Positions 1 to 37,360 of a stretch of 64,000 nt of DNA are shown here, in pieces (position 1 is the stretch's first letter; the number at the start of each line of letters is the position of its first letter). Under the pieces are notes generated by a model. It saw nothing but the letters and a program-made list of their open reading frames with translations. It was not told the origin of the DNA and did no database searches. Both the position numbers and the translations under genes were made by a program. Origin of the DNA: Larus michahellis. Its lineage: Eukaryota; Chordata; Aves; Charadriiformes; Laridae. The DNA is taken from NCBI RefSeq assembly GCF_964199755.1, contig NC_133914.1, positions 3,410,001-3,474,000 on the forward strand. The letters run 5' to 3'.

Positions 1-2264
1 GAGACTGAAATTATGGTGGGAGTGTGTGACACAAAGCACCTATGCCAAAGCAGAAAAAATTCCTTCCACAGACATTCTGAAAAACAATGGAATCACCAAA
101 GATTAGAGTTTGGTGATGGACAGAAATGCTTGCTGCCAGGATTACCCTTTCAGAGCTTTTCAAGTTGGAAATGAACACTTTTGAACAAGATTCAAATAAG
201 ATGATAAATACTCTTATGAAGACCTTTGCAGAAAAACTCACTTGGTTTTGTGGAAGTCAGTCCAGTGCTATCATCTAAATCTGTAAAAGTTTGTCATCCA
301 GGGATAATTGATTACTTTGGGCAATGGGGCAAGGCTCGCAATCTTATAAAAATCCTTCAGGTTTTGACTGCTTCACGTAAGGAGCTGCACTGAGTATTTC
401 ACCTCAATCTGTGATGCCCTGTGGCGGAAGAATATTGCCATTGGATTGAAAAGATTGTCACGGTTGTTGGAAATACTAAATTAACGCAATCGTGAAGTAA
501 GGTGAAGTATTCTTTTAAGAATTTTTAGTGCTTTCAAATCAAAATGGTTTAGCATCAGTTTACATTCTATATAGGATTAGCGTGTTTTTAGTATGTGGTA
601 GCTACAGTCTATAACTTAAAGCGCCTTTGTATATCCATTGTCATGTATTGAGGTTGAACTTTAAGGGAAGAAGCGAGTTTGCAAAGCAGATCATGTAAAC
701 CGAGACGAGAATATTCAAGTAGTCATTGAACCATCATGTTTCTTTTAAAAGCAGACAAATCCATATGTAGTTTGCTTTAACATCAATACCATTTTATGTC
801 ACAATCTATCAAAAGCAATTGTTTTGTAACAGGCTTTAGAAGTGTAGTGTTCAGAGTAATGACTGATTTCTTCATTAGTTTAGAAATAAACCTGAAGTGT
901 CTCATATTTGGTATCCTACAACTTACTGATAGAGCATTTGGTTATTGAAGACTTGCAGTGTTCTGTGAATTTACTATTGGAAAACTGTTCTGTTTTGTAG
1001 TGTTTCACTGTGTAGTTAGCAGCAGTTACCCAGCAACTTCCAAACAGAAGTGTTTCAAGCTCTTATATGGCTTTTTGCAGTACGGATGCTTTAAAGCAGC
1101 CTTCTCCTTGAGTTTTACCAGTGTCTTGATTTCTGTTCTGTTGATCTTATTTATGTGTAACTCACATGGAATTTAATTCAGCCTGCAAAAGTGTACTTAG
1201 CATTAGAACTGCCTGGGAAGCCAAATGAACACAATACTTGCACAGCTATGCTAGTATAACTTCCCATGAGGACCTGCCTTCTCCCAGAATAAGAACACAC
1301 TTCCCAGATTGCTTATTATCATGTTGCAAGTGTTATTAACTAAAACACAACCTTCTCCCTCACAAACCGCCCTTCTCCTAGGGTAGGAAGATGTAGACTC
1401 AGCACTCTTAATTGGAATAAAATGTCCCCATGAAGATTTTTAAATGGCATAATGAGTCCAGCAACTTTTTTCATGGAGGTCTTATACCCAGGACCAATTC
1501 TAACAAATCTCCAGTGACTTGAATAAGTATGAAATAGGACTGCTAGTGTAATAGTAGCATCTAATGAGCACTGAACAGAGAAATGGTTATAGGCATGGGC
1601 CCTGTGCATTTCATACTTAGTAGAGACATGTAATCTGAACATAAACGGTTTAGTTGTACTTGAGCGTCACAAACTTGAACTGTAACAAGCAGATATTGGG
1701 AGTATGTTGCAAATTGGAAGAATATTTAATTTCTTTTGCTCTTGTACTGCCTTATTTATGTTTAGTTGTACTCTTGGTACTTGAGTTCAAGAGCAGTCAT
1801 TCCTATTACTACTTTGTAATTGTTTATGGCTGTTAAATACTTCATAGCTTTTAAAATATTACTGTTTCTATTCCTGCTACAGACACGTGGTGCAGATCAG
1901 CTAAATAAATGTCTAATTGATCTTTGCTGGCTAAGTTACAGAGAAAGGGTTTTTAGTAGAAGACCAAACTTTATTAGACAAAGGAACTAAAGCTGAATAT
2001 GTTTACTGATTATGTAAGAAATCAAGACGCATTTATATCAGCTTTTGTCTGCTTCCAAGGATTATTATCATAAATCATAATGTTCTAATTAATGTCCAGG
2101 TTTGGTTGTCAGGGAGGCAGACTTCTGTCACTTTGAGTACAGAAGGGATCTCTAAGTGTACTCAGGGAAAACACAGTCTCATAATAATGGGAGGTGATGC
2201 GTGTGCGAAAGGAGAGTAGAAATCATAATTATCTTCTGTACCGTTTTTTCAGATAACAAAGATC
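1..2264. other. Left flank, 3'UTR-like, no assigned gene
   Basis: No exon could be assigned here. The first ~180 bases are open in two plus-strand frames from the window edge (ending near 100 and 175), and an AATAAA lies at about 886 followed by T-rich sequence. This would fit the tail of a plus-strand transcript entering from the left, but no protein was recognised. In human, SRSF10 is the neighbour of MYOM3 on this side; nothing here could be matched to it. Confidence 0.25.
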
Positions 2265-2284
2265 ACACCTTGTGGAAACTGCGC

Positions 2285-2290
2285 TTTATT
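2285..2290 (-). terminator. FABP10A poly(A) signal
   Basis: AATAAA on the minus strand (tttatt on plus), about 40 nt below the stop codon. It predicts a short 3'UTR of around 65 nt. Confidence 0.75.
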
Positions 2291-2329
2291 TTAGGTATCT
2301 AAAGATGTCACAAAGAAGGTGATCTGTCT

Positions 2330-2380
2330 TTAAACTCTCTTGCTTCTTCTGACAAGTGTTACTCCACCAAAAGTCATAGT
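2330..2380 (-). CDS. FABP10A: FABP10A exon 4 (coding part)
   Basis: 51 nt after a CTACAG acceptor, encoding [16 protein letters not shown] and a TAA stop at 2332-2330. The basic C-terminus is typical of FABP10. Confidence 0.96.
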   Translation of the reverse strand, partial: TMTFGGVTLVRRSKRV

Positions 2381-5135
2381 CTGTAGAAGACAAATATTCA
2401 TAATGTGGTTTTCATTTAGACTTTAGGAAATATATTTATAGCTAAAAGGCTAGAAGTTTCCGTAATTCATGTATAAATCCATCTTATTCCATGTGAAGTA
2501 ACAAGAAAATACATTTACAGTACCTGCCTATAAATATGTGTACAACATGCATACCAAGGAAAATTTTTTTACAGAACTAGTTCTGAAGATGGAAAATCTG
2601 AATATAAATGCCATCATCAACTACATTTTATCCCTCTGTTTTAAGAGCTATCTTAGATACTACAAGAAAGATATGCTTCCTGTAACAGAAATCCACTGTC
2701 CCAAATAGTAATGGGTTCTTTTGCCTGGTGTTTAGCTTCCTTACTGTTAGAAAAGTAGTTTGAGATACTCAAAATGACCTTAGGACATTGTATGTCCAAA
2801 CCATATAACTTTAATGTAGTTAGGTGTCACTCTTATAGCAGTCTTTACCCAAGTGGACACTTCTTAGAAGCCAAATGAACTTAACTCCATAAAGAAAAGC
2901 TCTTTGTCAGTACCAAACAGTTTAAAACTAACCAAAGAACTTTGAAGAATTGTAGGTGGAACACACATATTGTAAATTTTCAGGTTTGACTTAGCCTTTA
3001 CTTTCCAGAGCCAATGCTGCGGATAAAGCTAAGGGTGGAAACACTGTTACAGTAATCTAGAGGAATTTATAAGCAGCCTTTCTGCAACACATTCAGCAGC
3101 TAAAGCCCTTCACACTTCAGTGCCTAGAATTGGCCCCAGGGTAGTAATTAATAAAAAGATTTGTTGAGCAGGATGCCTTAAATATATGAGCAATGTTTAA
3201 TGGAGAGTCATCTAAGACTATTGGTTTTAATAAGAAACTGGAATAATAAAGGATAGTAATAGTATTTTCCATGAACTGTGCTTAGTTTGAAATACTAAAA
3301 TTCTGTATCTGCAGGTTTAATCACCCATAAGGAATTCTGCAAGTAATGTAGTAATTTTGGGGCCAGGATTTGTTTAAAGTATTGAGCCTACACTAAGAGC
3401 TGATCAACGTAGAACTTTTTTTCCTTCAGCATTTTTCTTAATGTGCCGTTATTTTCTAACACTTACCTCCACCATTTCACTTCCTTTAATTTCTTGCTCA
3501 TGAGAGAATTTTTCTGATTTGCACACAAGCTTCCCGTTTACCATGTTCACGGTACACTGTTGAAGCAGATTTAAAAATTATAAAAAAATTTAGATTTTGG
3601 AATTCAGTCAGAATAAGTAGAGGACTACATAAATAGGAAATAAATGATACTGATGTTTCATAATCACATCTGCTAATTTAAATGGGAGACCACAGCATTT
3701 TACTAAGAGTTTTAGAAGAAACTTTTCTGTTTGTTAAAATGATAGAAATGTATGCTAATGGAAATGGTACAAATTTCACTCATACACAGAAACTGAAGTA
3801 TAAGGATGAATAAAGAGATGCACCCGTTCCTGAAATATATTACCTTTAGCTTTCTGCCATCCATAGTAGTAATGTCAGCCTCTTTTCCAAGTGTAAACGA
3901 GTTAGTTACAGATTGCTTGGGTGTTTTTGATGTCACAACAAAGTCATCCCCTTTTTGTTGTATTTCAACAATAGGCTTAATATCTTTGGCGAGTTTGATA
4001 AGGTCATCTGGCAATGCTGTAAAAAAAGCAAAAAAGGACTTTTTATTTTATGAAGTAGTCTGTTGATATGAAATAGAAAATTCTTTTCTCTGATAAAGTT
4101 GCAAAATATACAAACCAATAATAGAAAGTGATATCTGAGTTAAAAGACAAATCCTGGTTTGGATTCCTCACTTCTCTATGGGCATATTGTTCCATTTCAT
4201 TTAGTCTGTATAGATTTTGATATTATATTCATTAATCTTCTGTCAGAATATGTATTGTTTCTTTGAGTATTGGCTTGCCATGTGATGATGACATTTCTCC
4301 ATGACGAAAACCATGTGTGTATTATTTTGTTTCCCTCACCTCTTCCCAGGGAGATTGGAGGTGAGGGTTATCTGTCTAGCCAGAGCTGCAACAGTGCAGG
4401 TAGCCTCAGACTGCCTTATTGGGGTGTCTCTAGTGTGATTTGAGAGAATCATCTTTAGCAGTAGAGGGGTTGGGTCCGGCATCATACTGTCAGACTAGGC
4501 TTTTCAGTTGTAACTGAATTTTATTCTACTGACTATCTCTTATACGCTCTTAAATAACCCAATGTGAATATTTTTTCAAGACTGTCAAGAGGGTAAGTGC
4601 ATTTTTATTAATGTAGGCACCTACTAAGTCATAACCACCAAATCTGTTCCTTACAGGTTACTAAGCAGCTATCACATATGTTAATCACTACTGCTGTAGA
4701 AAGAGCTTGCACTACTCATAGTGCGTTGGAAATCTGTATACGTCATTGACAACTTGTTTCTACTTAAATGTATTTATAAAGTTATATGTTAATTAAAACA
4801 AGTTGATTTCTGATATACCTCTTCTTTCATGAGGGGCTCATCTAATGTTAAGATAGGGATTTGGGGGTCATCTGTAACCTTTCTACTTTTATTTGTATGA
4901 TTTTCAGCTTCTTTTCATTTCCAAATTAGAGATAACAGACTTACCTGGCAGGGGTAGTTTGTCATACAAACAAAAGAAAAACCCCGTAGAAATACAGTAA
5001 TAAAAAATGTCATGCAAAGTGTGTGTTGCAATCCAAGCAAATTATTTCAAAAGTAACTAGACACTTACCAAGAGCCTTCAGAAACGCTTCATAGTTCTCT
5101 TGAGCATAGACCTGCCAGGTTCCATTGAATGCCAT
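2330..5135 (-). CDS. FABP10A: FABP10A, liver bile-acid-binding protein (liver basic FABP), whole gene
   Basis: Intracellular lipid-binding protein that carries bile acids and fatty acids in hepatocyte cytosol. Four exons of 67, 173, 90 and 51 coding nt join in phase to 126 aa plus stop, the usual length for liver bile-acid-binding protein. The 173-nt second exon is the standard FABP-family size. The protein opens [16 protein letters not shown] and ends [12 protein letters not shown], very close to chicken Lb-FABP as remembered. FABP1 was considered and rejected: the start and C-terminus are FABP10-specific. All introns have GT-AG ends and no disabling change is seen. It has a tight promoter with TATA and HNF1 motifs and a canonical poly(A) signal. 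The gene lies immediately downstream of MYOM3 on the same strand but is a separate liver-type unit. Confidence 0.97.
3467..3556 (-). CDS. FABP10A: FABP10A exon 3
   Basis: 90 nt (30 codons, phase 0 at both ends). Starts [20 protein letters not shown] and ends GSEMVE before GTAAGTG. Confidence 0.96.
3844..4016 (-). CDS. FABP10A: FABP10A exon 2
   Basis: 173 nt, from TTTTTACAG acceptor to GTAATA donor. Encodes [19 protein letters not shown] and on to TTMDGRKLK, covering helix II and the first strands of the barrel. Confidence 0.97.
5069..5135 (-). CDS. FABP10A: FABP10A exon 1 (coding part)
   Basis: ATG at 5135-5133 opens [22 protein letters not shown]. The exon ends CTTG before GTAAGTGT, leaving one base for the next codon (phase 1). 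This ATG is preferred over an in-frame upstream ATG at 5201 because it matches the family N-terminus and lies below the TATA box. Confidence 0.96.
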
Positions 5136-5209
5136 GGTGGACGTTATAATGCAGTTTAGGGCAGTGATGCTAGCAGGAAAGCGAGGGCTCTCCCTGGTCA
5201 TTCAGGTGC

Positions 5210-5216
5210 TATTTAT
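5210..5216 (-). promoter_or_regulatory. FABP10A TATA box
   Basis: ATAAATA on the minus strand, about 75 nt above the ATG, placing the cap site near 5182 and giving a 5'UTR of roughly 45-50 nt. Position and sequence fit a focused, tissue-specific promoter. Confidence 0.65.
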
Positions 5217-5247
5217 GGAAAGGCCAGCCCAAATTGTGAGATGACTG

Positions 5248-5260
5248 GCTAATTATTAAC
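5248..5260 (-). promoter_or_regulatory. HNF1-type site upstream of FABP10A
   Basis: GTTAATAATTAGC differs by one base from the palindromic HNF1 consensus GTTAATNATTAAC and sits about 32 bp above the TATA box. HNF1 is a known liver regulator of FABP-family promoters. That it drives this gene is inference. Confidence 0.55.
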
Positions 5261-7138
5261 CGTGAAGTAACAATTATTAATCATTTATTTGTTCTTAATG
5301 ATCATAACCTCTAGTTCATTCTGCTTTGTAGAAAGTCTTACCTTGACCAGCTGGTTTGGGATGTTATGTTTATTGTCGGTTACTGAACTCGGGTAATTAT
5401 TCATAATTGTTGTAAAGTGCTGCATGGATTAATTTATTTTCTTTTTATTCACAACTTCAATGTTTAATACATTTTCTGTGTTTTGGACAGAATTCTTCAG
5501 ATAAAATGGCATAATTTCCAGTAGATGTGAGGTAGTTACTGTCTTGCAGCAGGAACTTCCTAATTATCACAGTATTCTCTAATATGGGCACTTGGACCTT
5601 AAACGGTGGGAATAAAATCCACAGGTATTTCTTCCAAAATTGTGGGCCTCCAATTGCTTGAGGACAGGGAAAATCGTTAGAATGGGACAGTCAGTTATGA
5701 CTTTATCCAGTAGATGTCAGTAACGTGCATCTAAATCTGTATTAAATTCAGTTTGTTTGGTTTTTTTTTAAATAGTCACTGCATGCATAGAAGATTAAAG
5801 GTAAAATATAACATGGAACATTGCTTGGAGACTGAAATAGAAGTAGTAAATGGGATGTATTTTTTTTTTCCTCACCAATTCCACTAGGAATTCCTCACTC
5901 TTTATAGCTATTGGGTGATATTCCTTGCTGTCTGTGCAAGCACGACTGTTGATTTTGGAAGATATTCATTAGGTTATGTATCTTGCAATTATATTGCTTA
6001 ATTCAAATAAAGCCCTGTATCCCAGGGGTAGATGACCTTTCTAAGTTAACTTTTATTACTCCATACCAGTCAGTAATTCTTCTATTTAAATAGAAAACCA
6101 ATGCTTAACTTTTTCTTACAAATTCACAACTTTTTTTTTGGTAAGTAATTTTAAAGAAAATTCACAGAATGAATTTTGTAATTACATTTACATATGCTAA
6201 TACCCGAGTAGCAAGGACAAGGTACTGATAATGAATAAGGGTGTATTTATGCATGGGATGTAACACAAATGGCTCTAAAAGGTGCATGTTTATACTGGAG
6301 TTATTCTAGAACATGATTGATCTTTTTTACCATGGAGTAATGTTAATGATGCCATTAGAAGGGCCTGCTTTTCTTCACTCACTGTAAGGTGAATCTAGAC
6401 AATTAGCTAAGCTCTTGCTTTTTAATATTATTGATTTTAACGATATATACATTTAATTTAACTAATGTCTGAAATGTAACTGCCTTCAGTCAAATGATTG
6501 GCAGTTCTGTACAGGATTGCTGTGCTCATTTATATTGACACTGGAACAGCAGCGTCCCTCAAATAACTGGGAAAAATACTGCTGTTGTGAGGACAGTTTA
6601 TACTAGTTTGTGGAGCAAGGTAAGACGCTATTTTGCTGAATAAATGTGTTAAGCTGGATGGGTGTTTTAGGAATACAATCACTTTTTTATCTCTCACTGA
6701 CACAGTTTTACCGGTAGAAGCTGGGAGCATAGCTGTGGCTTCAGAGCAGTTGAGAGGCCACACTTTTTTCTGCATTCAGAATAATCTAACATAACTACTA
6801 AACCTAAAAATCTCTTTAATTCTAAAGAATATAGGTGTGTTCCGTAGGGTGGAAGGATCTGAGTCCATCTCTGTAGACATTCACTCAACCCTTTTGTGTA
6901 AATGTATTACTGCATGTCAGTATATATAGAAGGTGAATGTATTACTCTAAAGAACCAAGCCTTGAAAATACCTCTGCCTTGTTTTCTTCCCATATGGGTT
7001 AGGTTTGGAAAGGTGCAGGCTTCAAGGCCCTGATTCAGCACGGTACTTAGGAAAATTCCCAATTTCCCACGCACTGGCCAACGGATTTCAAGATGGATGT
7101 ACTTGACAGCAGTGCTGAGGTGCCACCAAGGGTATAAG
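5261..7138. other. Spacer between FABP10A promoter and MYOM3 3' end
   Basis: AT-rich DNA with T and A runs. No exon, RNA gene or clear transposon was seen. Short open frames at 6530-6888 have no splice or family support. Confidence 0.5.
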
Positions 7139-7144
7139 TTTAAT
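7139..7144 (-). terminator. Candidate MYOM3 poly(A) signal (ATTAAA)
   Basis: ATTAAA on the minus strand about 360 nt below the MYOM3 stop; a second copy is at 7201-7206. No AATAAA is nearer. Which one is used cannot be told from sequence. Confidence 0.3.
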
Positions 7145-7300
7145 AATTCACACACACACAAGCATTTGTCAGCTACAAGATAATCAGTAACATGTGGTGA
7201 TTTAATACAAAAAAACTCCACTGAAAGCCTGGTTTTCATATGGGAATCCTCTGGTATTTCCCACACAGATTTACTAGGAAAGAGTTTCTCTGTAAGGTGA

Positions 7301-7345
7301 ACATGCATGTGTACACACGCGTGCACACATGTGTGCACACACACA
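7301..7345. repeat. 45-bp perfect alternating purine-pyrimidine run
   Basis: Every base alternates purine/pyrimidine across 45 positions, mostly CA/TG with CGCG and TGCA steps. Such runs can adopt Z-DNA. It lies about 160 bp below the MYOM3 stop, probably in its 3'UTR. Confidence 0.85.
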
Positions 7346-7501
7346 GAGAAGAATTGTTTTCTAACAACTACCAAAATAAAAATACTAAAATATTGCTAAA
7401 ATAAAAATAGAGACATGAGCCTGAATTTTAGGGCAGAGACACTGAAAGGAATCCAAAGGAGTTAAATTCCTTTTAAATTCAATGAGATATAACTGACTAA
7501 T

Positions 7502-33658
<26,157 letters not shown>

Positions 33659-35772
33659 GCTGGGAAGTCAAATATGAACTTTCTTGCTGGAAAAAGAACA
33701 TACAGTGGCTTTCAAATAAGACATGTTAGAGTTATCATTAAGTCCTGCTTTCCGTTGATGTTCAAGAGCTGTGGATGAAAGCTCATATAATACTACCTTC
33801 TGGCATTTAAACTATGAAAAGGGTTTGTTTTGTGATGCTTCTGTGAAAAATGGAGTCGGATGAAGAAATTAATAAGTCTTCAAAGGCAGCCGAAGCTGTA
33901 ACAGAACAGTAGGTAGGCAGCATTTTCTGGGTAGATTTGTTTTCCTAGGACTGATCTTATGCTCTAAATCTGGTGGATATTCTTCCAGGGAGTTCCATTA
34001 GATCAGACCCCCAATATAGCAGGCAGACAAATGAGGAGCACCATGAAAAGGGAGATCAGAGAGACATGGAAGATCAGGGACAAAATAAGGTACGGAACAT
34101 CAGATAGTGAGATACAGAGGAAAAGGTTAGAATATAAGCAGTCTGGAAAATATATTGCAGGGGTAGCTATGATGCCAAATAGCCTGTGACCTGCCACCCA
34201 GATTGTGAATGCACCATGCTCTGACCCTGCCTGGATGTGCCCGGGGCTAGATAAGGCAATGCTGCTGAACCAAACACACAGGCTGCTGTGCAGGAATCAC
34301 TTGGTGTCTGTGATAGTTGGAAAATCCAACTGGATTTTCTGGAACTAACCAGTTCCAGTTGCAGAGCACTTCTTCAGTCTGTATTCCCATCTGCAAATCT
34401 AGGCGGCTGACAAGAACAGTTATAGTTCAGTACTTTAAGAGGATAATGCTTTAACCAGTCCTTTCAGTGCATCATGAGAGATCAGTTGTTTATTCTTAGG
34501 TCTTAGAAAAAGGTTGATAAAAACGTCAAAACATTATCCTTAAAGGAGTGACGCAGTAAACGGCAGGATTTTCCCCAGAGTGACCAGAGAAGCCTTCCCA
34601 GAGAGATCCCTCTCCTACAGGTGAAACACGGGGAGCAAACATCAGCGCTCTTGGCTCCCATCCATCTCCTGCATTAGCTGCTGAAGAGCTAGGCTTTGGG
34701 AATAAGCAGCGTGCTGCTTTTAGGCACTGACTAATGAGTGGCCATTAAACAGAAGTCAATTTTAAAAGTATATCCCTCCTTATCCCATTTTGTTCTGCAA
34801 TTGGTTCAGAAATGTACAGCACAATCTTTAAACGGTTCAGATTTTCAAGTTGTAAGATCTTAGGTTACTTTGTAAAAACAACTTTGGAAATGTAATTGTT
34901 GCTGAGTAACACTTGTTAAAACATACTTGTAAGTCTTTCCCTAACTCATGTTCCATGATAGAAATTTTCCCTTGACGAATTTTACACCTGGATTTTAGTT
35001 TTACTGCTTTCTAATCCTAAAAAGATAAAAAATACAAAATCCTCAGCTTTTACTAGTAGTACAATTTTCTGTTAATATAAGCAAATTTCTTAAAAACAGT
35101 CCATGGAAAAACACAGTTGTAGGAAAAGCTGAGTTGTTGTGGTAAAGCAAAATATCCCAAAATGCAAATGAAAATATGGAATTATCATGATAATATCTCC
35201 TCAGTAGACGTTAACTTCGGAAGAAACAAAGAAATGTTGTCAAATATAAGAAAAAGAAAATAAAAAAGGCTTTTATAGAAAAATATCTTTGTAATTTCAT
35301 AGAATACTACTCTCTTCAGGATTATTTCAGCTGCAGAATGACTACTGGGCATCAGATCTTTATTCCCATTTTCATGAATAGTTATTGATCCAGGTTAATT
35401 TTTTGCTATATAATGTTTTTTATTTTTCCACGGAAAATTCTCAGTGCTTTATAATCTGGTGTTTATTGTAAACATATAGAGTTCTGGTCTGCTAAAACCT
35501 ACACTTTTCAATCCAACTATGTTTTTTTTTCTAAACAGACCAGTAAACCAGAATAGATTCTTGCGAGAAAACATGAAGCAAAACAGTATTTTCATAAGAG
35601 CAACACTGGAAAAACAGTAATGACACTTCAAAGCACATACAATCACGAAGCACAGTCTATTTCTGAAGTGCAAGTCAAATAAAGCGATCGTGCAAAATAG
35701 CTGATGCTGCTATAAAGATCTTATAAAATCTTGCTATAAACAGTAGTTTATTTACAGATAAACGAAACTCAC
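33659..35772 (-). other. Probable MYOM3 5'UTR intron
   Basis: If TTCCCAG above the ATG is an acceptor and CTTCACAGG/GTGAGT at 35773/35772 is the donor, this is a 2.1-kb 5'UTR intron. Two adjacent small hairpins lie at 34320-34339 and 34340-34357. No other exon seen. Confidence 0.4.
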
Positions 35773-35885
35773 CCTGTGAAGACTACAGTGAGAGTGCCTG
35801 TCCTCGTGAAAGAGAAGGGACAAAGGAGCGTTTCCTTCTCCCTGTTGATGACACTAAGAATGACTCTCCCCAAAAGAATGTTCCC
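35773..35885 (-). other. Candidate non-coding first exon of MYOM3
   Basis: A strong donor (CACAGG then GTGAGT) ends at 35773, and a TATA-like motif at 35912-35921 would place a cap site near 35885. Human MYOM3 also begins with a non-coding exon. The cap-site end is an estimate. Confidence 0.35.
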
Positions 35886-35911
35886 CATGTTTGAGTGCCC
35901 ATCCTGGAGTC

Positions 35912-35921
35912 TTAAATATAG
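35912..35921 (-). promoter_or_regulatory. TATA/MEF2-like element, candidate MYOM3 promoter
   Basis: CTATATTTAA on the minus strand fits the MEF2 consensus YTAWWWWTAR exactly and can also serve as a TATA box. MEF2 is a known activator of sarcomere genes. The link to MYOM3 rests on position only. Confidence 0.4.
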
Positions 35922-36699
35922 CATCCTACCATGCCATCGCAGTGACAATGGGGAGACCCATGCAGGGCTTACGCAGTTGGAGCTGTTTACTGCAATGGCA
36001 ACTAATCATAAACTCTTTTTCAGGTGGGGCAAATTATTGCCTTTGCCAAATGATATAAGGAAAGACAGGTGCCTCCAAAATTCAGGCATCAGAGTATTGG
36101 ATTATCCTCTGCTCATTTAGGATAGAAGCTCACAAGGCATCTAAAATGAATTATGAATATTTTAATCTCCTCCTGGAATTTCCCTTGGGTTAACATTGCC
36201 ATTGCTGCATAATAGAGTGAAATCATTTACTTCAACATCTCTTTAGTGAATGCCAGCTCCAGCCAAATTATGTCAGTGTATAATTAGATCAGGAGCTAAC
36301 AGCAGCTTTTATGTTTTAGTTGGCTGCAACTATTACACTTTCCTTATTACAGACAAATGAAGGCTTGCTGCCACAACATCAGGTGAGCTTACACATCCAG
36401 CTGCCCATGGTGGTATCTAAGAGTCTGGGGTAGGGTAAAAGAACAGAGATTACTGTTTTTCCATTTATTTGAGATAGCCTTGCAGTTTCAGCATTCAGCA
36501 TAAACTCTTCCCAGCAATGTGAGAAGCAGGAGGTATTTTTTGTGGTTTCAGAAGGAGAAATGAAGGTTTCAAACTAGTGAAGCTCTGAGGCTGCAATACC
36601 AGTTTGTGAAACAGATGTTTTCCAGCAACATTTTGTTAGTTGAAGAGTCAGCACATCAGTAGTGGGCTTCTCAGAGCTGCTAGAAGTCTGTAAAGAGGA

Positions 36700-37360
36700 T
36701 ATGTAAGAACATAAAATTGCCATACCGGATGAAGGTGAAGGTCTGTTCAGCCCAGTATCCTGTCTCTTGAGAGTGGCTTGTAGCTTTTCCTGAGCTGGAC
36801 ACAATGCTTTATTGCTGCTAATAGTCCTGTCCCTGTTAAATTGCCTAGTTCCTTTTTGAACACTTTCTGATTATGGCCTCCACAAGGCCTCGTGGAAATG
36901 AATTCCACTGTCAAATTTGGCACGCTTTGCATCAACCTCCCCACATCAGTAGGATCCATTTCTAGGAACCTTTGTTTGCTTCACCATCCAAACAAAACAA
37001 AGCTGAAACCCAGCAGGATCAGCGCTAGAACTACCAAGGACTTCTGTGTTTCAGACATTCCTAAGAAAGCAATAAACAGGTACTACTGGGCAGGCATGAC
37101 TGCATACATTTTGGTATAAGCTGAGCTGTCAAAGTGAAGGAACACTTTTATTTCATTGGTTTTGAACAATTGCATGACCATTTGAGTACTTTCCTGAATT
37201 TTGTGTTGTGAGAAGTAATGAGTAATTATCGTCTACTCTGCTTAATATTAATAACTCCATACATCTTTGTCGTATCAACCCTCTGTTGTATGTTTTAAGT
37301 CTTAACTTATGCTCTCCTCATATGGATGCTGACCACTTTTGTCACCTTTTTCTTACAAAA
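36700..37360 (+). repeat. Ancient CR1-type LINE 3' portion, interrupted
   Basis: Matches, with heavy divergence, the CR1-type consensus familiar from turtles and crocodilians: CAGCCCAGTATCCTGTCTC, TAGTTCCTTTTTGAACAC, GAATTCCACTGTC, then after a gap CTCTCCTCATATGGATGCTG. Unrelated sequence lies between about 36960 and 37140. Its divergence points to an insertion older than birds. It is a plain LINE fragment with no open reading frame. Confidence 0.7.

Noticed and set aside
2330-5135. FABP1 (liver FABP) as identity of the fatty-acid-binding gene
   Set aside because: The N-terminus [16 protein letters not shown], the 126-aa length and the VRRSKRV end match FABP10, and the locus is next to MYOM3, not the FABP1 locus.
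35776-36120. 114-codon plus-strand open frame
   Set aside because: Overlaps the candidate MYOM3 first exon and promoter; low-complexity residue mix, no domain, no splice context.
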